64,000 bases of DNA from positions 14,222,001 through 14,286,000 of the forward strand of contig CM076954.1 of assembly GCA_039566865.1 (NCBI GenBank), written 5' to 3'. The stretch is from Aurelia coerulea. Lineage: Eukaryota > Cnidaria > Scyphozoa > Semaeostomeae > Ulmaridae. The notes beneath the pieces were generated by a model that did not search any database, was not told where the DNA came from, and saw nothing but the letters and a program-made list of their open reading frames with translations. The translations under genes were made by a program, and so were the position numbers. How positions within the stretch are numbered: position 1 is the stretch's first letter; every line of letters begins with the position of its first letter. This document shows, piece after piece, positions 34,401 through 46,400 of this stretch.

Positions 34401-37400
34401 ATCATTTTGAGCGAAAAATTCTGGAGCAGGGTGAAAAAAAATTTTTCGTGGGCACACCCGCCCCGTACAAATTTTAGTCACGTACCCCCCCCCCGGGCTG
34501 AATAGGAAAATCATTTTTTGGTATACTCCAGATTGTACCGTCGAATCTCAAGATCTCTGCAGGATCGTGTGTTATAACTGGAGTATTGGGATCTATGTTG
34601 AAATATGTTCCAGAGATTTCTGGGTAGAGTCTGTTTGTGATGTTGTAGGCCATAACTGCACGATCAAACGTGACAAGTTCTTCAACATGGACGACATGAA
34701 GGAGATTATTTGACCATTGGACTTTTATCCTGGACGTATCGATGACGGAAATGGCTCTCCGCACATAAAGCGCAAAGCCGCTTTTTTCATTCATTTTATC
34801 AATATTTATACACGAAAAAACCTTTCAGCGAAGGAGATTATTTGACCATTGGACTTTTATCCTGGACGTATCGATGACGGAAATGGCTCTCCGCAGCATT
34901 TTAGAACTTTTCCTCCGCTAAAGCGCAAAGCCGCTTCAATCAAGGACAACTGCAGCGTATAACTAACCATTGTTGAACAATGATACCATATCTTTTCCTT
35001 TCTCATTGGTTATTTCGATTTTATGAAACGTACCTTTGTTCACTTTCCAGGTGTCTAAATTGATCATATATCTTCTCTTGGCTTTGGCTGTACATTGTGT
35101 GGAAGGTATGGACAGTTTATTTTTTCGTTTTTAACATTCTGATCCACCGGCGGGTGACCAAGAGTGTTAGGACACCCATATTTTGATCAAAAATTTATTT
35201 ACCTTGTCTTTATGTTTGTTTTCTTCTTTGTTTCGTTTCAACTAGTGTTTTCGCTTGAACGTTGCCCAACCGCTTTTTAATGTTTATATTTGGTCTTTCA
35301 AATCTAGCCCCGTTGTATTCCTGTGACTTAGTGCGCCTTCCGCAGAAGAAATATTTTGTTTGCGGTTTGAAACCTTTTGCTCTGCGAAGGCGCACTAACA
35401 TTGTAGCGGATCAAAACTGTTACGGTACAATGTAAACGTGGTCTTAAAGGGGCTCCGTCGTCAAACAGTAAACAAGTCCGTAAACTTGCACGTGTCACCA
35501 ATTATCCATTGTTAATCCATTGTTATCTGCAGTTTGTTTGATGGCTTCACCATAGTCACTAGAATATGGCTTCACCCAAGCCACCAAAAAGCGACGGTTA
35601 AAGATCCACTTATTTGTTGGGGATACGAATCATCAAAGTTCATAGCAATGGTCATCCCCCAAAAAGGAAACCTGTGATCATGCGCAGAAAGCATGTTTGG
35701 TTTTGTGGAAAGGATGTGGGCGGATAATCCGGCCACAATCCAAACAAGAATTAGCAAAGAGACAAAGAGATTCTCGCGCATGGTAATAGGTTTCCCAGCT
35801 GTTGATCTGCTTTGAACGTTACCAGCATAACAAAAGGCTCAGACAAAAGGGGCAGTCCTCGGTATCCTCAACAATTATATCCGAGCAATCGTAGAAGATA
35901 TGAATGTTTGGTTTGTTCCTAAGTGAAGTACAATCATTAATGCCCAAACAGCAACTTTCATTTTGAAAGAAAATACGAAAATCCTGTGTGATATCATCTT
36001 TCAAAAAACTGCAAAAATCATCGTTTTGTTTACATTTTGACGACGGAGCCCCTTTAACGTCGGTATATTTCCATAGGAGGAAAGAAATGTGGCCCTGGAG
36101 ATTTCACATGCAAAAATGGGGATTGCATTTTATCATCATGGCAATGTGATGGACAACCGGATTGTGATGACAAGTCAGATGAAGAGAATTGCAGAATAAG
36201 TATGTTAAAGTCATGTCATTCATTCTTTTTCATTTCTATTTATTTAGGGACGGTAGCCCCTAGACTCATGACATAAGTCCCTCTAACTTTCGCTGTTGTT
36301 GTTGTTGTTGTTGTTGTTGATATCGCTTCTGTTATAGCGACATGTCTGCAGGGGGAGCGACGGGAGCGAAATAAGAGACATTATTTCGAATATATTAGAC
36401 TATATTGGAATGAGTCTAGGTAGCCCCTACGGTACCTTGCTCAACAGCACCGCTTCTCCATGCGCAGCAATTTCCATCTTTTTAAGACCAAAACATACCA
36501 GAGAAATCTTCAAGTGCCTGCCGCAGCAACGTCCTTCAAATTTAGTCAACTGCGTCAATTGAATTGAAGGTTCGAAACTTATTGTTCTTTGCCAAATCTC
36601 GCATTCTGATTGGTATGCTAGGAACCCCAGCATATTAGACCTAAATAGGGTCAACTTTTTCAGAGTGCTAATATGAGTCTCTGTTGATTGAAGCGCCATC
36701 TTGAAGTCAAAGAGCACAGGGAAACAAGAGACTCATTTTCATAAGTCTAGGTAGCCCCGTCAGCCCATAAGAACTGCTTTAGACTGCGTTCACACGATGC
36801 CAGCACATTTTGAAAACGGTAAAAAATGTGACGGTAGTAAAACTTGAGCTAGCGTTCACACGATACCAGCAAAATGCCGTTTTGAAAATATACCGGTTGG
36901 AGTTCCGTTTAGAAATCTGCCGGCAAAAAAAGGTGCTAGTTTCATGTGAACGGGAGGCCGTCACATTTTTCACCGTTTTCAAAATGTTCCGCTATTGCGT
37001 GAACGCAGTCTCAGTCTTAAATTGGATGTCTCCTGAGATTTGTGATGACACAAAATTCTTTTGCAAAACACTTTTATTGTTGTTGTTCGCGGGCATTTGC
37101 ACGTGACATCCAATTTGAGACAGACTAGGGTAAGACGGGGTAAAGTGAACTACGGGGTAAAGTGAACTACTCAGAACATTCGCGCTTCTCTCCAAAAGTA
37201 AACATGCAATGATAAATCGTGATTTATGCCCAATGCTTTGTTATATGTGCTCACTGAAAATGAAAACATTTTTGCAAAATAGTTCTTCCTGTTGTTGCAA
37301 AAAATCCCTTTACCCGAGGCAGTAAAAACAACCTCGGGAAATTATGGTTGTTAGGTTTGGGCTCCTGTCTTTGGTCTTAATTTTTGACCCCAAGGCGAAA

Positions 37401-40400
37401 TTCATTTCCATAATTGTTTTGATCAGTTTGAAGCACATACCATACGTTTACTTATCCAAAAGGAAATGACCAAGAAGACTTTTTTGTACCCTAACATGAT
37501 ATTTCAAAAGATCTACCGTCCAGTCGATATTTTGCTTCGACCGGGGTAAAGTGAACTACCCATGATTTTCTATTTTCTCATGTGAACATGAAGTCAGATG
37601 AAGAAAACCTTTTCAATCTCATTTGGTTCATAATTCTGCTTTCAAAAAATCATAATTTGCAGGATAGTTTTCGCTCTAATGACACAGAAATATATTCTGA
37701 TACCAGCTCCCTGAAAAACCTATAGAAATTTGACAGCCGAAGTTTGACCTTCATTCAAAAATGCGGTCACTGATCCAAGAATTTTGTTGGAATTTGATGA
37801 AGTAAGCATACCTATTGACATGGAAAGGATAAATGGCCATCACTGTGAAATTAGAATATTGATAATTTTTATAGATTTATAACTATTTTTGGTGTTATTT
37901 CTGGGCGGAGGTTTCAAGGCAAAGTGAACTACTTTGAAAGTATTGTTTCTCTTTGTGGTAATTTGGTATTTATATGCAATATAGTATTTTCCAAGTATAT
38001 TCCCATTATTGTTCATCGACTTGTATTCAGGTCTCGCAATCTGACTCGAATTTGTGACTTAGACAATAGTTTTTGGTTAATATTTGATCTGCAAAGATCG
38101 TTCTCAACATAGGTCACAATTTGATTTGTTTAAATATCAGTCTTGTGAAATTTTTGGGTTTGTTTCGTTTTGGCATGCGAAGAACTCCTTAGAGTTGCAA
38201 AATAAATCATCTTTTCGGGTATTACCAGCATCATTTTGGTTTTATCGAACAATTGCTGAGTAGTTCACTTTACCCCGGCCTGGTGTAAAGTGAACTAGGC
38301 AGAGCGGTCACCGAAGAAAGCTCTTTTGTGAGACAATGGAAAAAGATTTGGAAAATATTTTTGCTGGATAAACTGACCCAAAGACATAATGGCAAAACAA
38401 CGTTAAAAAGTTTGCCCTCAGCTACAATCGAAAAACCTCCAAAATAGTTCACCTTACTCCGTCTTACCCTATAGTTTCACGCACACTTAGCATGAGCGGT
38501 AGAAAACAGTTGGATTGCTCGTTGGAAAATATTGCGGTCACACCCGGTGCACCAAAGAAAAGCTATCCATTTTTGAGAGACCACGATAAATCCGTAACAA
38601 GATTAAATCCGTAACAGATCAAGGGTATGCCGGTACGACGTAAATGTGACCTAAATCTCGCAGTTCTCTTGTTGTTTTTTTGTAATTTGGAGGAAATTTG
38701 AGGAATGGAACTGTGTATTTCATATCGCCTTTGACTTGTGACATTGACATTGCAGAACTGCTTATGATCATGTAAATAAGAACGGAAGCAATCATGTTCG
38801 AGGCAGTATTTTTGATGGTCTACAGTGCCAAACGCTTTTTTAAGATCAATGAAGATGAAGTGAAGTTGAAGTGAAGTGAAGTTGAAGTGCGCTAGGATCG
38901 CAGAAATATAGCAGACCTAATCGAGTCGGCGACCCCTTGTCATGACGCTCAAGTGGTGGGTTCCTACCGGGTATCGACCCCACTCCGCCTTACTGTTCTG
39001 GCTGCAAAGTGAGAGGATTACACCACTGCGCCACAACACCTTCAGATAACAGCGTTGACCTTACTATTATCAATGTTAGCGATAAATCAAATTCCAGTTA
39101 GTAAAATACTGGTTGTCCCAAAGAAAGTATACAGATTTGGTTGACTCAAGCGATGTGAATTTAGTTTTAATCAATGGCTAGTCACTCTCAAAATGTTCGT
39201 CGATAGTTAACTTGAACATAGATACCTCGTGTGTTGGTATTGGTGCTTTGAGAGCAGAAATATCAATCTTTAAAGCTCAAATTTGCGTCCACTTGCAAAC
39301 CAGAGCTTTGGCCTTAAGGCCTAAGCAAGTTCCTGAAGCACATTTAAATTTAGAACTGAAACTAATGAAAAATTAAGAAACTGCCCAATGGGTGGCTAAA
39401 GGGTGACTAGTGGTCAACAAAATAACACAAGATCTAATATTGTTCAAAGTTTATCAAGGCTATCGTTGATTTATACGCTGTGCCTTAAGAATTTGTTTAG
39501 GCCAAAGGCTAAAGCTCTGGTTTGCAGGCAGTGGCAAATTTGAGCTTTCAGGATTAACATGTCTGCTTCCAAAGCACCAATACCAGCAAATGAGGTACCA
39601 ATGTTCAAATTAACTATAGAGGAACGTTTTTAGAGTGATTAGACATTGATTGAAGCTAAATTCACATCGCTGGAGTCAACCAAATCTGTATACATTTTTT
39701 GAACACCTGGTATATATAATTATCGTTGCTTTTTCATAGCTTGCAAGAAACCAAAAATAAGGAGTGGAAAAATCAAAATAATTGGCAAGAAGTCCGGACT
39801 TCCCCTTGTTCCTGGAACCAAACTACAGTTCAAATGCAATCGGAACCTTCGGTTGATTGGTTCGCCTGTCAGAAGATGTCTAGAGACAGGAGGATGGAGT
39901 GGTTTCAGGGCAAAATGTGTTGGAAGTAAGTGTATATCGGCCGTGTCCCAAACTGATGTCTCGGTGTTTGCCTGACCGTACGATCAGGAATTGTACACAG
40001 AATGAAATGAAATACCATCATTTTGAAGAGACAAGGCTCACTTAAATGTTGAAATTTTTTTCACTAAAATTAGTCATGTCGTTATAGAGTTACAGACAAT
40101 TTTACTCGGAGGCTACCTTTGAAAAAGTTTGGGAAAAGTTACATATTGCGATCAAATCTCGTCCTTTTACAGCTTTAGTAAGATCGAAATCGCATCAATT
40201 ATCCTCTAGAGAACTTGAGTAAGGAACCCATGTACCGAGTGAGTCAAAAAAAGTGTCGACGTTTGGTGGGCCGTGGAATAAAAAGTACGCAACCGATATT
40301 AAAACTGAAATGTTAATCTATCAGTCATAGGCCAACTTAGATTTTAAAATTTTGTTTGGTAAAACCACTCATTTTATAGACCCAGCAATTAGGAAAATGG

Positions 40401-43400
40401 GAACGAGAATTTCACGTTCCATGCTGGTCCATGATTTACTTGTCATTGAAATATAAATTCAAAGGTAGTAGTATCGAATTAACATTTCGTTCAAAATAAA
40501 GGTGTCCGCAATTCTCCATGATCTAAATCAAGGTTTCTGCTATAAATGTTTTGGTACTTCATTCAAGTCGGTGCATAATTCATAATGGTACGTTTTGACA
40601 AACGTCGATTCATCATTTTGGAACACATGGATAAATAACTTTTCTTTTGTCATGTTGTTTTCTTTTGATGCTACGGGAGAGTCATAGTCCTTTGCACCCT
40701 GTGGTATCGTCCTTGTAGTGTCGTCATAGGCATTGAGTCATGATAAATAGACCTGCTTTACCATGTATCATGTGAACCATGTGATAAAGAGCCATCGTCA
40801 TTTGTAACAAACTAAAAGGACCCGCTGTTGCACAATGTATCTCATGTGATCAGTTTCATTTCATACGAACGTTAGCCAATCACTTAAATGCTTAAAGGCA
40901 TTGAGTCGTGGTAAATAGACCTGCTGTACCATGTATCATGTGAACCATGTGATAAAGTGCCATCATCACTCGTAACAAACTAAAAGGACCTGCTGTTTCA
41001 AAATGTGTCTCATGTGATCAGTTTCATTTCATACGAACGTTAGCCAATCACTAAATGCTTAGAGGCATTGAGTCACGATAAATAGACCTGCTTTGCTGTT
41101 ATCATGTGAACCATGCGGATGAAGAGCCATCATCACTCGTAACAAACTAAAAGGACCTGCTGTTGCACAATGCATCTCATGGGATCAGTTTCATTTCACA
41201 TGAACGTTAGCCAATCAGATGCGCCATCGAGAACTATGAGTCAGCAGATTCATTTAAAGGTAGCGTAATACAGCATAGGTTCCAAATTTTTAACTTAGCG
41301 TAAAAAGGTGGGTGTAAAATTCAATGACGTATTTCTTCCGATTGAATGGCTGGAAAAAAACTTTAGATACTTATCTATATTTCTACCGCTAGACTTTTCA
41401 AAATTTGGAATATTTTTCAAGATTGCAGCGTATCTTACATTTCAACTCATTTGAAGATGTGACGTCATCAAATTTCTAAATCATAAACCAGATGAGTGAA
41501 AGACTTTTGCTTGAGGTAATATTGTAGGCATTCATAAACTATGGTTTTCTTTGAAATTATTTCATGTTGCGTCAAACAGTTTAGAAATTATGATAGTTTT
41601 AAGTTTTTTTGAAAATTTTTCTCAAATTCTTCAAAAAGGAGAAAAGCTCGCTAATTCTGAAAATATTGAAGATTCCTGAAAAGTCCAACGGTAGAATTAC
41701 AGAGAAATAGCTAAACTTTCTTTGCAATCATTCACTTCAAAGAAATAGGTCACTGAATTTTACACCAGCCTTTTCAAAGATTTGGAACATATGTTGCGTA
41801 AAACTACTAAATTGGTATTGTAAATCTTTATTGGAATATGAAAAATAAATTAAGTAGCGATTTATACTATCATCAGGTATTCCCATGTTTTTTATTCATT
41901 TTAGACCTTTCCTTCCAGAGAAAATGATATTTTTCGACCGGTAGCCCTTTCTTAATCCCCGGGGGGGGGGCACTTCACTATAAATTCATACAGGGGTGTG
42001 CGGCGCCAGAATTTCTGTTATGACCCAATCCCAGAATTTTGGTCAAATAATGATACTCTATCCCAGAATATAGGTCAGATATTGATACCCAATGCCAGAA
42101 TTTTGAAGAAGTAACAAAGAACAATTCAACGTTAAATGGCACTCAATTTCAAGGCGAAAGAACGGATTTCGTCTCAGTTATGGTTAAAAGCAGAACAAAT
42201 CTGTTCTGAATCAATGGGGACATTCAACACCCATTACCAGAATTTTTAGTATAACGGTTAACCCCCAATCCCAGAAAATTTCAAGTGAAAGTATACCCCA
42301 ATCACAGGAAATTTCCAGTAAAAGTATACCCCATTCCCAGAATTTTTAGGCCAAAAACTACCCAAAACTGGCGCACATCCCCGTCTGACCCGATAGTGAA
42401 GCACCCCCCCCCCCCGGTCTTAAACACTCTGTACTAGAATTAGACTGATTACATGAGTCCCAGTTTTCCGCATTGAATTGAATAATAACATTGAACGAAT
42501 ACAAGGAATCATGTCGTCAGTCGTCAGTCTTTATAAGAATTTGTTTACATGACTTATGTTCTTTTACAGGACACCACAAGCAAAAATATTGCAGTCTCCC
42601 AAAAGCACCTCGCAATGGCACTGTCAAGCCTTATGCTGGAAAGCACTTAAAAGTCAACTCAAAAATAATCTACACATGTGCACCAGAATTTAAGCTAGTT
42701 GGAAAAAGAACGAGACTTTGTCGAAGTAATGGAAAATGGACATTGATTGACCCATACTGTGAGCCAAAAAGTAGGTTATTTTCAGTTGCGTTTTGCGAAA
42801 CAGAATGTTCCCATTGAAGAAGAATTTGTTTGTAAACCTGAAGTGCATATGAAGCGAAATTTTTATTCTCTATTTTGATAGAGATTTTTTAATCCTCATT
42901 TGAATGGTGCAATCGGTTTTTTCACCTGCCTTATGGTTTTGGAGATATGAAACTCCAAAAGTGCAAATATCCGCACAAAGTGTTCCATTTTGAGCAATTT
43001 TTTTTTATATATTCCAATAAAAAGATACAATATAATTTACGAGCTACACTACACTACTTACAGAACTACTCTACAATATGAGCTACCCTACACTACTTAC
43101 ATAATTACCCTACAATACTACTACAACGATACCCCAAGGAGCAAAAAGGCAATGTCTACCCTGAGGCCATTAACATATAGACGTATAATATAAGAAAAAG
43201 AAGAAACTAGTCGAAATGTAAGACAAGAAAATAAATGACATGAACAAAAGGGACAACTGCATAAAATCTACTCGTAAATTACTACTAAACGGGGAAAGGT
43301 GGTGGCATGTAATGAAGTTTGAAATTATCTTAATCAAATCGACCAGTTTTATGGATATACTGCAAAGTTAATTGTAATATATTTCTATTAACTTCATTGG

Positions 43401-46400
43401 AAAGTTTTTTATCACCATACAGTAGAAGTTCCGTAAGAACCTTATTTGAAGGATTAATATACCCAAATGGTATCAGTAGCGAAAGGACTCCAGCGAGAAG
43501 ATCACGTCGTTCCTCATGAAAAGAAAGGCAATGCAACAAAAAGTGTTCAGTATCCTCAACACCGTCATTTGTGGGGCACATTGGATTTATTGTATCCCTA
43601 AAGTTGTGCTTGAATTTGTGAAAGTTCAGTGTGCTTAGGCCAACCCTTAGTTGAGTAATATAGGATAATAAGTTGAGCAATTTCATCCCCATATTTGTGA
43701 CCAATGACCTCGAATTTATTGAAATAGAGGACGACAGATATCTCTTCATATGCACTGTAACAAGTTTCATCTTCGAGGTATCAAATTTACACATAAGCTA
43801 AGACCATAGACTTCTCTGACTTCCTTTTCATTTTGAGACCAAAAATAGCTTCAGGGCTGAGTTGAAGCACGGGCAATGGTGCACCGTTGATGTGGCCTGT
43901 ATTATGATAAAAATACGTAGTAATGTTGTTTTTCTGCCACGGGATTGCGAGAAAAGCTTGAAAATGTCGCTTTTCCTTCGTTCTTCTCTCGTCACATACA
44001 ATAGGAATTTAATACCGCCATTATTAAAGTAAATTTCAAACTGTATGTCGCGCTTGCGATCTTACGCAGTGAAGCGCCTCATTTCAAACGTAATTTGACA
44101 TGGTGGCATTCAATCCTTGCTGTGACGAGAGAATAACGAAGGAAAAGCAACATTATCAAGCTTTTCTCGCCGTCCCGTAGAAGAGCAAGATTGCGTAATA
44201 ATACAACGTTGTTCATAATATAGGCCACATCAACGGTGTATTATTGCCCTTGGTTGAAGGTGATACCGGCTGACTTTAGAATTGGGAAAGATTGTGACGG
44301 TACCAAATTCTTTGCAACATCTCCTTCATTTTGGCGCTCATCGGTCTAAGGAATCATTCAGCCTTGTTTCGTCATCTTAACTCATCTTGCCCCATCCCAC
44401 CGTAGAATTTTAAAATTTTGTGGATTTTTCATACCCAAATTTTTTGCTCATTTGATGTTATTGATCTGTTGTCTTTCTTTGCTTAGATTGCCAGGACCCT
44501 GGTTTGATCCCGAATGGCTCTGTCTTTGGGTCCGGATTTGCCAAAGGGAAAACATTACTCTTCACGTGCAAAGCAGGATTTGAAATGGTTGGCGAAAAGT
44601 CAATATACTGCCTCCAAAGTGGAGCATGGAGCGACCCTCCTCCGCGATGTATCTCTGCGAGTAAGTTGTTAAAAAATCAACCATATTCGAGATTCGTTTT
44701 CCATCGAAGCATCTCGGCGAGTAACTTGTAAAGATCAGCCATATTCGGAATTTGTTTTCATCGGGTTAGTCAGGGAAAAGCGTTGGCGTTTAAGAAGCAA
44801 TGTCAAAGTGAAAACTATGTAAAATCGGGTTGTTTAAGTTTTATGATGTAGAAGAACGGTCATATTGGTTATAGAAATGTAGTTAGTTAAAATCGACCAT
44901 GTTTATTTGCTGTTTCGTGATAGAGCTACTTTGGTGAAATGGTATCGTTTTTGTTTGAACTTTCTGCTTCCTTGCAATGACAATTAAAAGAAAAGTCCCC
45001 TTGGGATACAAAATAGATAACGTTGGTTTTTCTTTTTAAGGAGTCATTAGGACCGTAACCCTAACCCTAACCCTAACCCTAACCCTAACCCTAACCCTAA
45101 CCCTAACCCTAGACTAACTTTAGATGTGTGACCTTAGTCCCAGTTTCCGAGTGTGTCCCGATGTGAAAGTTCAATCTAGCTATATTTAGCATAGGTTCCA
45201 AATCTTTATCTCGGCGTAAAAAGGTGGGTGTAAAATTCAATGATCTATTTCTTCTGATTGAATGGCTTGAAAGAAACCTTAGACACTTATCTATAAATCT
45301 ACCGTTGGACTTTTCAGAAATTTTGAATATTTTTGGAAATTACAGCGTATCTTACATTTCAACTCATTTGAGGATGTGACGTCATCAAATTTCTAAATCA
45401 TAAACCAGATGAGTGACAGACTTTTGCTTGACACCATATTGTAGGCATTTATGAACTATGGTTTCCTTCAAAATTATTTCATGTTACGTCAAACTGTTTA
45501 GAAATTACGATGGTTTTAAGTTTTTTTGAAAATTTTTCTTGAATTCTTGAAAAAGAAGAAAAACACTCTAATTCTGAAACTATTGACGATTTCAGAAAAT
45601 TCCAACGGTAGAATTATAGAGAGTTAGCTAGAGTTTCTTTGAAGTCATTCAGTTCAAAGAAATAGGTCACTCGATTTTACACCAGCCTTTTTAAAGATTT
45701 GGAACCTATGCTGTTATATTTAACAACTACAACAACACTACACCTCTTTTGCCTCAACACAATGCACGATCCCGTGTTTCAAATTATTAGAAAATAAGTT
45801 ACATAAGCCTTGTTCAAATGTATGAAGCTGAGCGTATCGGGCACAACCCTGCATAAATGGAACCGTAGTGTTCGGTTTTCATCATTTTGGAGTGACCACC
45901 TTCAAATTTTGCCGTTTAGAGTTCTGCTTGCAAAAGTTGTTCCGTTTTCTTGTGAAAGAGAGGCTTATCCACGACAAATGTTTCTCATTTTCAAATTGTA
46001 CTAGCATCATGTGAACATAGTACTGAAGCCCATAGTGGCCAGACAAAGTGAAATCAAAAAGTTCCGAACAAATATTATTTTGAGATACAAACTTTATTAA
46101 GGACAAACAAGATCCAATACCACGAAGCAAAACTTTATGTTGAGGTGCAGACTTTGTTTCGAAGTGAACAAACTTTATTTCACACAGGACAAATTTTCTT
46201 TTCAAGAACAAACTTTACTTGGCATAGGACAAACTTTTTAACTGACAAACTTTATTTATAGGAACAAACTTTATGTAGAAGTACAAACTTTATTTCGCAG
46301 TGGACAAACTTTGTTTCGCACAAGATAAACTTTATTTTCACGGACAAATCTGATTTCAAAGGAAAAATTTTATTTAGAGGTACAAACTTTATTTTGATGT

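Noticed and set aside
42491..42569. ATG-started 5' extension of the CCP2 ORF
   Set aside because: This part is intron before the acceptor at 42569; phase and the sushi pattern both place the exon start at 42570.
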